64,000 nucleotides of DNA from Oxalobacteraceae bacterium (GCA_025352145.1 JANXTY010000018.1:38060-102059); one strand, 5' to 3'; positions 8,901-18,684 are shown, counted from the first letter of the stretch. Notes: generated by a model not told the origin, from the sequence alone. Numbers and translations: made by a program.

Positions 8901-9767
8901 ATGAAATTAATGCGATATGGCACAAAAGGAAATGAGAAACCAGCTCTGATGGATGCGGACGGACAAGTACGATGCCTATCTGGTGTGATACCCGACATTA
9001 CAGCGGCTATCTTAAGTTCCGACAATCTAAAACGCTTGGCAGCGCTAGACGTGAAAGCGCTGCCTGTGGTTTCCCAACCTGGACGCATTGCGCCACCCTA
9101 CAGTGGTACTGGAAAATTTATCTGTGTTGGTTTGAACTATGCAGACCATGCTGCCGAATCAGGCATGGCCGTCCCTGCCGAGCCGGTATTATTCATGAAA
9201 GCAACCAGCGCTATTATCGGCTGCAACGACCCTGTCGTCCTCCCGCAAAATTCTATCAAAAGCGATTGGGAAGTAGAGCTAGGCGTCGTGATTGGCACAA
9301 CAGCGAGATATGTGCCCGAAGCAAATGCAATGGAATATGTAGCTGGTTATTGCGTCGTCAATGATTTGTCCGAACGTGAATATCAACTCGAGCGAGGCGG
9401 ACAATGGGATAAGGGAAAAGGCTGCGACACCTTCGGCCCAATCGGTCCTTGGTTGGTAACTACAGATGAAGTAGCGGATCCACAGAACCTGGACTTATGG
9501 CTTGAAGTTAATGGCAAAAAATATCAGCAAGGGACTACTAGAACAATGGTGTTTACGGTCGCGCATCTGGTGAGCTACATCAGCCGGTTCATGACTCTTT
9601 ATCCGGGTGACATCATCAGCACCGGTACACCGCCGGGCGTTGGTCTTGGTCAGAAGCCTTCGCCTGTTTTCCTGAAACCGGGAGACCAGATGCGTCTGGG
9701 CATCACGGGGCTGGGTGTGCAAAGCCAAACTACGCATGCGTGGAATCCTGCGTTGATCGACGGGTAA
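8901..9767 (+). CDS. fumarylacetoacetate hydrolase-family protein, probable 2,4-diketo-3-deoxy-L-fuconate hydrolase
   Basis: A 288-residue FAH-fold enzyme. Conserved segments are FICVGLNYADHAAE, KSDWEVELGVVIG with the metal-binding acidic residues, NDLSEREYQ and ISTGTPPGVGLG. It would split 2,4-diketo-3-deoxy-L-fuconate into pyruvate and L-lactate. AAGGAAATAAA precedes the ATG. It is the last cytoplasmic enzyme of the cluster; a 106-base gap with an AT-rich inverted repeat separates it from the exported enzymes. Confidence 0.83.
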   Translation: MKLMRYGTKGNEKPALMDADGQVRCLSGVIPDITAAILSSDNLKRLAALDVKALPVVSQPGRIAPPYSGTGKFICVGLNYADHAAESGMAVPAEPVLFMKATSAIIGCNDPVVLPQNSIKSDWEVELGVVIGTTARYVPEANAMEYVAGYCVVNDLSEREYQLERGGQWDKGKGCDTFGPIGPWLVTTDEVADPQNLDLWLEVNGKKYQQGTTRTMVFTVAHLVSYISRFMTLYPGDIISTGTPPGVGLGQKPSPVFLKPGDQMRLGITGLGVQSQTTHAWNPALIDG

Positions 9768-9788
9768 ATAAAGCGTAATGGGGTGTGA

Positions 9789-9823
9789 ACCATTATTTTG
9801 AAAAAATCTTTGAAAATAATGGT
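9789..9823. repeat. AT-rich 11-bp inverted repeat after the FAH-family gene
   Basis: ACCATTATTTT (9789-9799) and AAAATAATGGT (9813-9823) are exact reverse complements around a 13-base loop. It lies 22 bases after the hydrolase stop and about 65 bases before the esterase start. It could act as a weak terminator or as an operator for the exported enzyme genes. Confidence 0.6.
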
Positions 9824-9889
9824 CAACTATTTCGCTACACTATTCGCATTCAAATTTGATCGATTTTTCCTAGGATGAGGACTGACGCA

Positions 9890-11446
9890 ATGACCCTTTC
9901 CCACCTGCTTCAACGATTTTTTGTCATCTCGTCCGCATTCGTATTGACAACGACGGTTTCACACGCAGCGGTGCAATGCCCGCCGATTTTTTCCGATCAC
10001 ATGGTCATTCAACGTGAGATGGCGGTTCCGGTTTGGGGAAACGCGGCACCCGACGAAGAAGTCACCGTAGAGTTTGCTGGACAGAGGAAAACAGTACGCG
10101 CCGCTGCCGACGGCCGCTGGCAAATACGCCTGGCACCCCTCGCAACCAGTACGGCACCACGCATTTTCAAAGTACACGCCTCCAATGAACTCACTTTTTC
10201 AGATGTCTTGGTCGGCGAAGTCTGGCTCGCTTCCGGCCAATCGAATATGGAAAAGCCGATCGGTGGACAACGCGGGCAAAAACCAACCGACAATGCAGAA
10301 GCCGAAATTCGCGATGCCGATCACCCATTGCTCCGATTATTCCAGGTGCCGCGTAACGGCATATCGCAGCCAGACGACCTCACCCAGCAATGGCTGGCCA
10401 GTACGCCAGAAGCGGTAGAAAAAATGCATTTCTCGGCAGCGGGTTATTTCTTCGGACGCGAATTACTGCGTGATCTGAAGGTGCCGATTGGCATCATTCA
10501 CACCAGTTTCGGCGGTACCCGCATTGAGCCATGGACACTGGCCGAAGGTTTCGCTGCTGTACCGAGCCTGAAGGATTTTGCAACCGCAGCCGCGACCGGC
10601 CAAAAATTTAACAGCACGATTGGTGCCAGTCTGTACCACTCGATGGTGGAACCGCTGGTGCCTTACGCGCTGCGCGGCTTTATCTGGTACCAGGGCGAGT
10701 CTAATCTCATGAATATCGAATCGGCGATCTACACGGATAAAATGCGCGCGCTCATCGGCGGCTGGCGCACTGCTTGGGACCGTACCGATGCACCATTTTA
10801 TTATGTACAGATCGCACCTTACCGTTACTCAGTGCGCAAATCAGCACGGCCACTATCGGTCGAGGCGCTGCCCATGTTCTGGGAAGCGCAAACACGGGCA
10901 CTTGCCATTCCCCACACCGGCATGACGGTCATTACCGACCTGGTAACAGACCTGGACGACATTCATCCAACCAACAAGCGTGACGTCGGTCGCCGCCTCG
11001 CTGCGCTCGCGCTGAGCGATACCTATGGACGCACTGGCATCGCCACCTCCGGCCCGGTCTTCACGCACGCGACTACGCATGGCACTGAGTTTGAAATTTC
11101 ATTTGCCCATGCAGAAGGACTTGCTAGCCGCGATGGGCAAGCTCTCACTGGCTTCATCATCGCCGGTGCAGACCGGCAGTTCGTGCCCGCCACAGCATTC
11201 GTGCACGAAGAAAAAATAATCCTCACTGCGCCCGAAGTAGCGCTGCCGGTCGCCGCCCGCTTCGCCTGGCATGAGACAACCATGACCAACCTGATCAACG
11301 GTGTCGGCCTGCCCGCATGGTCGTTTCGCACCGACGATTGGCCGGTGGATATTACTGGGCCGGCCACACCGGCAGACCTGCCACCTCCACCCAAACCGAT
11401 AGAGACTGTGCCCTCGTCTGTGGTGCCGACAACCCCCATCCATTGA
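9890..11446 (+). CDS. exported SGNH/sialate O-acetylesterase-family carbohydrate esterase
   Basis: About 518 residues, beginning with a signal peptide (hydrophobic FFVISSAFVLTTT, cleavage near SHAA). Catalytic blocks are WLASGQSNME (serine nucleophile), WYQGESN and the Asp/His pair in DLDDIHPTNKRD. It removes acetyl groups from glycans, probably exposing substrate for the GH95 enzyme encoded next. ATG 9890 is preferred to 9875 because GAGG lies 8 bases before it. Xyloglucan or pectin acetyl groups are plausible targets; sialic acid is only the family name. Confidence 0.8.
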   Translation: MTLSHLLQRFFVISSAFVLTTTVSHAAVQCPPIFSDHMVIQREMAVPVWGNAAPDEEVTVEFAGQRKTVRAAADGRWQIRLAPLATSTAPRIFKVHASNELTFSDVLVGEVWLASGQSNMEKPIGGQRGQKPTDNAEAEIRDADHPLLRLFQVPRNGISQPDDLTQQWLASTPEAVEKMHFSAAGYFFGRELLRDLKVPIGIIHTSFGGTRIEPWTLAEGFAAVPSLKDFATAAATGQKFNSTIGASLYHSMVEPLVPYALRGFIWYQGESNLMNIESAIYTDKMRALIGGWRTAWDRTDAPFYYVQIAPYRYSVRKSARPLSVEALPMFWEAQTRALAIPHTGMTVITDLVTDLDDIHPTNKRDVGRRLAALALSDTYGRTGIATSGPVFTHATTHGTEFEISFAHAEGLASRDGQALTGFIIAGADRQFVPATAFVHEEKIILTAPEVALPVAARFAWHETTMTNLINGVGLPAWSFRTDDWPVDITGPATPADLPPPPKPIETVPSSVVPTTPIH

Positions 11447-11482
11447 ACGGGTCTGAATAAAATTTTAAAACGATTGCTCCTC

Positions 11483-13873
11483 ATGAAAACTTTATTTCGC
11501 TCTGTGCTCTATCTCATGTTCGCCTTCGTTGCGACTGTTACCACTGCAGCCGACCTGACGCTGCGTTACGACAAACCAGCGCCAGACACCCCGCAAGGCT
11601 GGGAACGCGAAGCACTACCCATCGGCAATGGCCGCATCGGTGCAATGATTTTCGGCCAGCCAGCGCGCGAACGGGTTCAGTTCAACGACATCACACTCTG
11701 GACCGGCGACGACAAAGCTATGGGAGCGTATCAGCCTTTTGGCGACGTCTTCATCAACCTACCGGGCCACGATACTGGCACAAGCAATTATGTCCGTGAA
11801 CTCGATCTTGAACAAAGCGTGCATCGCGTCAGCTATGTAAGGGAAGGGATTCAATTTCACCGCGAAACCTTTGCCAGCCATCCGGCGCAAGTAATCGTCA
11901 TGCGCCTGACGGCGAATAAACCCGGCAGCTATACGGGTTCCATCGAGCTGACTGATATGCATGAGGCACGCATCACCGCTTCTGGCAATCGCATCTATTC
12001 CACCGGCTCACTAGCCGGTTTTATCCAACCAGCACGCCGTCGTGGAAATCAAACCCCACCACCACTACCGGCTCCCTCCACCAATGTGATGGATTACGCC
12101 GGCCAAGTGCACGTAGTAAACGAAGGTGGCAAGCTCACGCTCGATGGCAACAAAATTACCTTCACCGATTGCAATACACTCACCCTCATTCTCGGCGCCG
12201 GGACGAGTTACAGCTTTGATCCGGCCAAACGATTCCAGGGCGATCACCCACTGCCTCGCGTTTCGGCACAAGTGAACGCAGCGATGGCCCGCCCGTGGAC
12301 AGAACTCATGGCTGAACATCAAAACGATTTTCATGCACTGTTTGGGCGGGTCGCCCTCAACCTCGGCGAAGCTACGCCACAACGCCGTGCGCTGAGCACC
12401 GACAAGCGCATTGAGACCTACACGGCCGAAGGAAACGATCCCGGACTGGAAGCACAATTTTTTCAGTTTGGCCGCTACCTGCTTATCTCCAGCTCCCGTG
12501 ATTCACTCCCTGCCAACCTGCAAGGGCTCTGGAACAATAGCCTCACACCACCCTGGAATTCTGATTACCATACCAACATCAACATTCAGATGAATTATTG
12601 GCCGGCCGAACCCGCTAACCTCCGCGAATCGGCTCACCCTTTCTTTAATTTCGTACGAGGTGTAACGCCGATCTACCGCCAGCTCATTGCTGAAACAGCT
12701 GCACGTGCTGCCCCACATCCGCGCGCAGCAAGCGCCTCACCCGACCCCAATGGACGCCTCCGTCCACTTGAGGAAACCTTTCTTACGGCCACCGGCAAAC
12801 CGGTGCGCGGCTGGACGGTGCGTACCGAGTCGAATCCTTTCGGCGCTACAGGCTACACGTGGAATAAAACTGCCAACGCCTGGTACGCCCAGCATTTCTG
12901 GGAACATTACGCATTCACTCAAGACAAGGAATTTCTCCGCACCGTCGCCTATCCAATGATGAAAGAGGCCTGCCAATTCTGGCAGGACAGCCTGAAGGTT
13001 TTACCTGATGGCCGCCTCGTCGCCCCGAATGGCTGGTCACCGGAACACGGCCCCATCGAAGATGGCATCACCTACGACCAGGAAATCATCTGGGATTTAT
13101 TCAACAATACTGTCGAAGCAGCCGATGCCCTGGGCACCGACCAAATTTTCCGTAATCAAATCGCTGCCATGCGCGACAAACTCGCCGTGCCGCGCATCGG
13201 TAGTTGGGGACAAATACTCGAATGGCTGGATGAGAAAAAAGATCCGATACTCGACACAGCAAGCGATACGCATCGCCATGTCTCCCATCTGTTCGCGCTG
13301 TTTCCCGGCCGCCAGATTTCACCCACCACAACCCCCGCGCTCGCAGCGGCAGCCCGCAAGACACTCGAAGGCCGCGGTGATGCAGGTACGGGCTGGTCTA
13401 TGGCATGGAAAACGGCATACTGGGCTCGTCTGCAGGATGGCGATCATGCCTACAAAATGTTACAAGGCCAACTCGCCAAGCCCGGCGCCCGCGCCGCCCA
13501 GCAAACTGGCACCGGCACGGAGACCAACAACGCCGGCGGTACTTACCAGAATATGTTTGATGCACATCCCCCCTTTCAGATCGACGGCAATTTCGGTGCC
13601 ACCGCCGCCATCTGCGAAATGCTCGTGCAATCCCAGACTGGCGAAATCCATTTGCTCCCGGCCCTGCCTTCTGCCTGGGCAACCGGTTCTGTCAAAGGTC
13701 TACGTGCCCGCGGTGGATTTGAAATCGATCTCGCCTGGACGAACGGTAAACTCGCTACCGCAACGGTTCATTCTGTGGCAGGTTCCGGGGGCGGAAAAAT
13801 CCGTTATGACGACAAAGTTATCGAACTCCACCTCAAACCGGGCGAATCAAAAACACTGGGGGGGAATTGGTAG
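11483..13873 (+). CDS. exported glycoside hydrolase family 95, alpha-L-fucosidase-like
   Basis: A 796-residue secreted enzyme; the signal peptide ends near [10 protein letters not shown]95 landmarks are [16 protein letters not shown] near residue 40, [20 protein letters not shown] from 345, the probable acid Glu580 in [21 protein letters not shown] near 600, and Asp701 in IDGNFG. Asn365 and Asn367 correspond by position to the base-activating pair of characterised GH95. It releases terminal L-fucose (or L-galactose) that the upstream pathway consumes. ATG 11483 is favoured over an in-frame TTG at 11474. Confidence 0.87.
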   Translation: MKTLFRSVLYLMFAFVATVTTAADLTLRYDKPAPDTPQGWEREALPIGNGRIGAMIFGQPARERVQFNDITLWTGDDKAMGAYQPFGDVFINLPGHDTGTSNYVRELDLEQSVHRVSYVREGIQFHRETFASHPAQVIVMRLTANKPGSYTGSIELTDMHEARITASGNRIYSTGSLAGFIQPARRRGNQTPPPLPAPSTNVMDYAGQVHVVNEGGKLTLDGNKITFTDCNTLTLILGAGTSYSFDPAKRFQGDHPLPRVSAQVNAAMARPWTELMAEHQNDFHALFGRVALNLGEATPQRRALSTDKRIETYTAEGNDPGLEAQFFQFGRYLLISSSRDSLPANLQGLWNNSLTPPWNSDYHTNINIQMNYWPAEPANLRESAHPFFNFVRGVTPIYRQLIAETAARAAPHPRAASASPDPNGRLRPLEETFLTATGKPVRGWTVRTESNPFGATGYTWNKTANAWYAQHFWEHYAFTQDKEFLRTVAYPMMKEACQFWQDSLKVLPDGRLVAPNGWSPEHGPIEDGITYDQEIIWDLFNNTVEAADALGTDQIFRNQIAAMRDKLAVPRIGSWGQILEWLDEKKDPILDTASDTHRHVSHLFALFPGRQISPTTTPALAAAARKTLEGRGDAGTGWSMAWKTAYWARLQDGDHAYKMLQGQLAKPGARAAQQTGTGTETNNAGGTYQNMFDAHPPFQIDGNFGATAAICEMLVQSQTGEIHLLPALPSAWATGSVKGLRARGGFEIDLAWTNGKLATATVHSVAGSGGGKIRYDDKVIELHLKPGESKTLGGNW

Positions 13874-14054
13874 CTGCATACGCCTGGAACAACAGGAAAT
13901 ACGGGTTGCAGCCCAATAAAAGTGAGAACCTCCCACCTTGCGGAAATACGTGTCGGTGGCAAAGAAAATACTCATTTGGTAGAACACGTCTTCGAAATTG
14001 TTTACGCAAAGCAGAGCTATGGAATCTACAAGTTGAACTGAATACTATCGCCTC

Positions 14055-14095
14055 AAAAAAAATGGTTACATACCGAAGTATGTAACCATTTTTTT
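14055..14095. terminator. bidirectional intrinsic terminator between GH95 and tRNA-fMet
   Basis: ATGGTTACATAC, loop CGAA and GTATGTAACCAT form a perfect 12-bp stem flanked by eight A on the left and seven T on the right. On the - strand it begins 9 bases after the tRNA CCA end, so it ends tRNA transcription, and it can also end the + strand fucosidase transcript. Confidence 0.93.
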
Positions 14096-14103
14096 ACTGA
14101 ACT

Positions 14104-14180
14104 TGGTTGCGGGGACAGGATTTGAACCTGTGACCTTCGGGTTATGAGCCCGACGAGCTGCCAGACTGCTCCACCCCGCG
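14104..14180 (-). tRNA. initiator tRNA-fMet (anticodon CAT)
   Basis: The reverse strand folds as a 77-nt tRNA including an encoded CCA. The acceptor stem starts CGCGGGG and ends CCCCGCA, giving the C1-A72 mismatch of initiator tRNAs. The anticodon loop CTCATAA sits on a stem of three G-C pairs (GGG/CCC), the second initiator hallmark. The T arm contains GGTTCAAATCC. It serves translation initiation. Confidence 0.97.
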
Positions 14181-14193
14181 TCTGATGTGAAGG

Positions 14194-14222
14194 ATCATAC
14201 AGGGCATCCTCATCTAAAGCAA
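14194..14222 (-). promoter_or_regulatory. sigma-70 promoter of the tRNA-fMet gene
   Basis: On the - strand a -35 TTGCTT (14217-14222) is separated by exactly 17 bases from a -10 TATGAT (14194-14199). Transcription would start about 6 bases before the mature tRNA 5' end. Confidence 0.75.
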
Positions 14223-14373
14223 CTACAATTAGTGTTTGGAGCGCCGGTGATACACTAAATGTTGTGGCACAGAGCATTCAATAATATTTTTATAGTAACC
14301 AATACGAGTACTACACAATCGTCCCGACAAGGCATTACGACGTTCCCCGACTATCCCCTTACCCGACCTTATT

Positions 14374-14955
14374 ATGAAATTCTGTTCCGAATGCGCTCAT
14401 CCGGTTTCCCTCCTTGTCCCTCCCGACGATAATCGACAACGCCATGTCTGCAGCCAATGCGGCCTGATTCATTATCAAAATCCGAAAATAGTAGTGGGGT
14501 CCATACCGGTATGGGAACAAGAGGGGAACGCCCATATTCTTTTGTGCAGACGTGCAATCGAACCACGCATGGGCTATTGGACCTTGCCTGCTGGATTTAT
14601 GGAAAACAATGAAACTACCCAAGATGCGGCCCAGCGAGAAACCATCGAAGAGGCAGGTGCCCATATCGAATTACGTCAACTTTTTTCTCTACTGAATGTG
14701 CCTCACGTTCATCAGGTACATCTTTTTTATCACGCAACTTTGCTCGACCTTGACTATGCAGCCGGAGTCGAAAGTCTCGAAGTATCTTTATTCCAAGAGG
14801 CAAACATTCCTTGGGATAAGATCGCCTTTCCAACAGTAACCCACACGTTGAAGTTATTTTTTGCCGATCACGCCAACATCAAAAATGGTTCCACAACTAG
14901 CTTTGGCTTCCATACCCATGACATTAGGCAGCCTTTACGCTCACCTGACTTGTAG
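14374..14955 (+). CDS. Nudix hydrolase with N-terminal zinc ribbon
   Basis: A 193-residue protein. Cys4, Cys7, Cys26 and Cys29 form a zinc ribbon, followed by a complete Nudix box (GFMENNETTQDAAQRETIEE, then AGA) at about residues 75-97. Such proteins hydrolyse nucleoside diphosphate derivatives such as NAD(H), FAD or ADP-ribose; the exact substrate cannot be read here. It stands alone between the tRNA and the convergent flgL. Confidence 0.83.
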   Translation: MKFCSECAHPVSLLVPPDDNRQRHVCSQCGLIHYQNPKIVVGSIPVWEQEGNAHILLCRRAIEPRMGYWTLPAGFMENNETTQDAAQRETIEEAGAHIELRQLFSLLNVPHVHQVHLFYHATLLDLDYAAGVESLEVSLFQEANIPWDKIAFPTVTHTLKLFFADHANIKNGSTTSFGFHTHDIRQPLRSPDL

Positions 14956-15035
14956 TAAAGGATATTTGATCTCTTGGACACTGTCCGAGGAAGTCTCATT
15001 CTCGGTATCTAAAGCGTATTGCGCGTGTGAGCAAC

Positions 15036-16250
15036 TCAAGAAATAAAATTAAACAGGGAAAGCCCTGCAACTTTAATGAATGATTTTTGCGCAGCCTCAA
15101 GTGCTGTTTGCTGTGCTGAAAAATTCGACAACGCGCTGGTGTAGTCCAGATCTTGCAGCTGGGACAGTGTGGTTTTGTATTGAATACTCAAATCGGAACC
15201 CGTATTGTCAAGGGCATCAAGTTCCTTCAAACGCGAACCAATCGATGCCCGCACCGATAAAATGTTATCCAGCGCTTTATCGGCATTGTCATTCGCAACG
15301 CTCAATCCATTGGTGAGCGCCGCTTGGGCCGTGGCGCCAATGGAAGGTTTACCGAGCGTCGCAATCAGGTTCGTCAAGGTGGTAAATATGCTTTGATTAG
15401 TGCTAGGCGCGACCATAAATTGATCGCCATTGGCAGGCGCACCGGTGACGCTCAACTGCAATCCATCGAATGCGATGGATTGACTGCTCACATAAGGATT
15501 GGCCGCAGGCGGTACGGGTAAACCTGTGGTCGTATCAAGTACGTCATACGTTGTCACACCAGCGGCAACGGTAAACGTGACCGCATAATTATGATTGGTC
15601 AGCGCGGCGGTGTTGGTCACCGAACCCGAAGACACGATACCAGACCCCGTATTCGCAGCGCTGGCAGAGGTCGCAAAAATACCATTACCTGTTTTGTTAT
15701 GCTCGAATACCGAGTCACCGCTGTCATTTAACGCTATCTGACGCGAAGTAGAAACCTGTAGCAACTGCTGCCCTTGGTCACCCTGATATTGCGCCCCCGT
15801 GGCTGTTTTATTGAAAGGTTGGATCGAAGTCTGGTAGCCCGAAAATATGTATTTACCTGAGCCATCCACGGTATTAGCCAGGTTAAGAAGACTGTCGAGA
15901 CTCGACTGCAAGGAGACTGCAAGGGAAGCACGATCAGACGTCGTCATCGCCCCACTACCTGCATTGACGATGTGTGTTTTGATGTCTTGGAACAGTTCGG
16001 TTACGCCAGATAGCGCGGTCTCTTGCTTTGACAATGCATTCGTCGCATTTTGGCGATTGATTGCAAATTGGCTGTTGATATTATCCGATTGCGTAACCTC
16101 TAGCGCTTGCGCAGAAGCAACCGGGTCATCCGCCCCACTCAGCATGCGGCGACCGGTGGACAACTGCTGTTGTGTTTTTGCCAGACCCGACTGCAGATCA
16201 CCGATTTGTGTCGTTGCGGAAGAATAAATGGTATTGGTGCTGATGCGCAT
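15036..16250 (-). CDS. flgL: flagellar hook-filament junction protein FlgL
   Basis: A 404-residue flagellin-like protein. The N-terminus MRISTNTIYSSATTQIGDLQ is the FlgL signature, and the C-terminal coiled segment (LQDLDYTSALSNFSAQQTAL) is the conserved D0/D1 part. It joins the hook to the filament together with FlgK. The gene lies 34 bases after flgK and shares its sigma-28 promoter. The central variable region is Thr/Gly/Ala-rich and longer than in E. coli FlgL (317 residues). Confidence 0.93.
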   Translation of the reverse strand: MRISTNTIYSSATTQIGDLQSGLAKTQQQLSTGRRMLSGADDPVASAQALEVTQSDNINSQFAINRQNATNALSKQETALSGVTELFQDIKTHIVNAGSGAMTTSDRASLAVSLQSSLDSLLNLANTVDGSGKYIFSGYQTSIQPFNKTATGAQYQGDQGQQLLQVSTSRQIALNDSGDSVFEHNKTGNGIFATSASAANTGSGIVSSGSVTNTAALTNHNYAVTFTVAAGVTTYDVLDTTTGLPVPPAANPYVSSQSIAFDGLQLSVTGAPANGDQFMVAPSTNQSIFTTLTNLIATLGKPSIGATAQAALTNGLSVANDNADKALDNILSVRASIGSRLKELDALDNTGSDLSIQYKTTLSQLQDLDYTSALSNFSAQQTALEAAQKSFIKVAGLSLFNFIS

Positions 16251-16284
16251 GATTCACCCCATCTGAATAAATTAGGAACGTCTC

Positions 16285-18456
16285 TTAATGCCCTAAGGAC
16301 AGCAACACATCGAGCAAACTGCTGGCTATCTGCATGACTTTTCCTGCAGCCTGATAGGCCTGCTGGTAACGGAGCAGGTTCGATGCTTCTTCATCCAGAT
16401 TCACCCCCGAAACTGATTGCTGCGCGGCAGTCACCTGCTCAAGCAGCTTGGTTCCCGCATCGCCTGTTACTTGCAGTTCCCGCGCCTTGTTACCGACCGA
16501 ACCGACAAGCTGGGCATAAGCGCTTTGAAAGCTCGCCGTCGTCGCCCCCCCTGCCTTACCCAGTAAGGTATTCTTGCTTTGCAATCCCGCCAACAATAAC
16601 GCGTTGCGATTGTCACCCAGACCGCCGCTATTAGGAGCAATAGTAAAGGTGTCGCCATTAGCGGGTGTACCGCTGAGCGTAAAATTGATACCGCCTACAC
16701 TGACCGTTGCCCCCGCTGTGTAAGTCACTGGCGTTCCAGCGGAAAAAGGAGAACCTGCTACGGCAACGCCATTGTTGGTCACACTGACATCGAGATAAGG
16801 CGGAAAGCCACTCAATTTATTAGTCGCCGAATTGTAAGTCAGCGTCGTGCTAGGAATCCCGACTGAATAACTGCCAGTCACAATCGGAATACCACTAATT
16901 TCAGTCTTGCCAAAATTAACGATATCGCCCGTGGTGTAATTGACTGGGGTACCCGCAGCATACGTAGTGGGCACACCGGCAGTCGTCACCGTTACCGGCA
17001 GCAAGGGAGGAAATCCACTCAGCTTGCCGGTCCCCGAATTGTAGGACAAGGTAAGCGTGGGAATGACATCCGTCGCAGCAATGACACCCGCACTAATCTT
17101 GCCGGAACCCAAATTAGCATTGGTGGCAGAAGTACGGATCGGGGCGGCCACCGCAATGTCCGTATTGCTGGTGATAGCAACGCCAAATCCACTACTGGCA
17201 TTGACCGTGGGCTTAATAATAAAATTGTCATCGATCGTAAAACTACCTGACGCCAAATTGATAGTAAAGCCCTCATTCACTGCGGCCACCTGCGCCGCTG
17301 CAAAGGTCGTACTGGAAAGCACCGTGTTATCCGAAAGCCGCAACAAAGAATAAGCGCCTGCGCCTGTATTTTTGAGTTGGTAGTCACTGCCCGTGAGCAG
17401 ACTCACATCACCTAACGTGGAAGAGACAAGAGCATTCGTGCCCGCATTATTTTTACTATTAGGATTAACGACCGGTGTAGTCACATTAAAAAAATCTTTA
17501 CCCACCGCCCCATTCTGATCTTGTCCCAATTTATGCTGGGCATTAAACGTGCTCGTTAATCCAGCGGCGATCAGCCCAAGCGAATTTTGCGCAGCATCGA
17601 GCGTCTTTGCCCGGAAATCAAGAATGCCGCCAAGATTACCGCCAGTGATCACACTTTCGGGCAACGCAACGATGCTTCCATTGGCTAAAAATCCGACTTC
17701 GGTCCGGCTCAGGTCGGTAGGCGAACTGGTCACTGTCAGCGGATAAGCTTTAGCCCCCACCACCAAGGGCTGTCCGTTGCCAATGGAGACGTTATAACTA
17801 CCATCGCTTTGTTTGAGGGTAGTGACCTTCACCTCTTTACTCAGATCGGAAATTAATTGATCGCGCTGATCGTACAAATCATTGGGCAAGACGCTCGCAT
17901 TATTGGCTAACACACTGATCGAATCATTCAGTTTGGCAATCGAATCGGCATAAGTGTTGATAGTGACGACACTCGATGCTATCCGGCTATTGGCACCGGC
18001 GCGTAATTCCATCAACCGCCCATCCATACTTTGAAAGCGCCCCGCCAGCTCATTCGCCCCCGACAATACTGCCTGACGGGATGGCGTGTCATTAGGATTG
18101 GCACTTAAACTTTGTACGCTGCTAAAAAAATCCTGTAAAGCGGACGACAAACCAGCCGAGGGATCGGCAAACATATTATCGATCTGATTGATCTGCGTCT
18201 TGTGTGCGTCAATCGCACTTTTTGCGCTCTGTGCGGTAAGTACTTGCGAGCCAATAAATTGATCATAGACCCGCTCAATGCTCAAAACAGCAGTGCCGCC
18301 GCCAACGCCGCCCTGTGCCTGCGCAGCGCCTTGAATCACAGTCTGACGACTAAAGCCCGGGGTAGCAGCATTGGCTATATTGTGCGCAGTCGTAGACAAT
18401 CCGACCTGCGCAGCAGTGATAGCGCTTTTACCAATACCGAAGATGCCGGAGCTCAT
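16285..18456 (-). CDS. flgK: flagellar hook-associated protein FlgK, with enlarged middle region
   Basis: A 723-residue protein, against about 550 in E. coli. The N-terminus (AQVGLSTTAHNIANAATPGF) and C-terminus (VSGVNLDEEASNLLRYQQAY) are conserved FlgK regions. The middle contains two imperfect copies of a segment of about 50 residues beginning LSYNSGTGKLSGFPP and LTYNSATNKLSGFPP, which explains part of the extra length. It caps the hook before FlgL and filament assembly. Transcription likely starts at the sigma-28 promoter 36 bases upstream. Confidence 0.93.
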   Translation of the reverse strand: MSSGIFGIGKSAITAAQVGLSTTAHNIANAATPGFSRQTVIQGAAQAQGGVGGGTAVLSIERVYDQFIGSQVLTAQSAKSAIDAHKTQINQIDNMFADPSAGLSSALQDFFSSVQSLSANPNDTPSRQAVLSGANELAGRFQSMDGRLMELRAGANSRIASSVVTINTYADSIAKLNDSISVLANNASVLPNDLYDQRDQLISDLSKEVKVTTLKQSDGSYNVSIGNGQPLVVGAKAYPLTVTSSPTDLSRTEVGFLANGSIVALPESVITGGNLGGILDFRAKTLDAAQNSLGLIAAGLTSTFNAQHKLGQDQNGAVGKDFFNVTTPVVNPNSKNNAGTNALVSSTLGDVSLLTGSDYQLKNTGAGAYSLLRLSDNTVLSSTTFAAAQVAAVNEGFTINLASGSFTIDDNFIIKPTVNASSGFGVAITSNTDIAVAAPIRTSATNANLGSGKISAGVIAATDVIPTLTLSYNSGTGKLSGFPPLLPVTVTTAGVPTTYAAGTPVNYTTGDIVNFGKTEISGIPIVTGSYSVGIPSTTLTYNSATNKLSGFPPYLDVSVTNNGVAVAGSPFSAGTPVTYTAGATVSVGGINFTLSGTPANGDTFTIAPNSGGLGDNRNALLLAGLQSKNTLLGKAGGATTASFQSAYAQLVGSVGNKARELQVTGDAGTKLLEQVTAAQQSVSGVNLDEEASNLLRYQQAYQAAGKVMQIASSLLDVLLSLGH

Positions 18457-18491
18457 ATTTTTCTCTTTTAATCTGTTACGTCACATTTACA

Positions 18492-18518
18492 TCAACGGCA
18501 CGATGCCGAAAAACTTGA
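18492..18518 (-). promoter_or_regulatory. sigma-28 (FliA) promoter for flgKL
   Basis: Reading the - strand, TCAAGTTT (18511-18518), an 11-base spacer and GCCGTTGA (18492-18499) match the FliA consensus TAAAGTTT-N11-GCCGATAA at 13 of 16 positions with the exact spacing. It is 36 bases before the flgK start. Confidence 0.8.
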
Positions 18519-18612
18519 ACCATACTTGAATGCTCTACGCTTAATGAATCCTATTGACAGCACTTACGCAAAAACAAACAAGTAGGGGGTTCCTTATCTA
18601 CGTCGAATTAGG

Positions 18613-18637
18613 TATTACGTAACTACATATTACGTAA
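18613..18637. promoter_or_regulatory. paired TATTACGTAA sites upstream of flgK
   Basis: Two copies of TATTACGTAA (18613-18622 and 18628-18637), each with the palindrome TTACGTAA, are spaced 15 bases start to start in the flgJ-flgK gap. The arrangement resembles a double binding site for a dimeric regulator. No protein can be named. Confidence 0.45.
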
Positions 18638-18684
18638 ATACAATCGGGCACTCGCCCTATGGATAGGCTTTTCTCTAGCCCTGA

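Noticed and set aside
13008..13919. A 303-codon frame overlapping the end of the GH95 gene
   Set aside because: Out-of-frame shadow; the GH95 frame carries the conserved catalytic motifs through this stretch.
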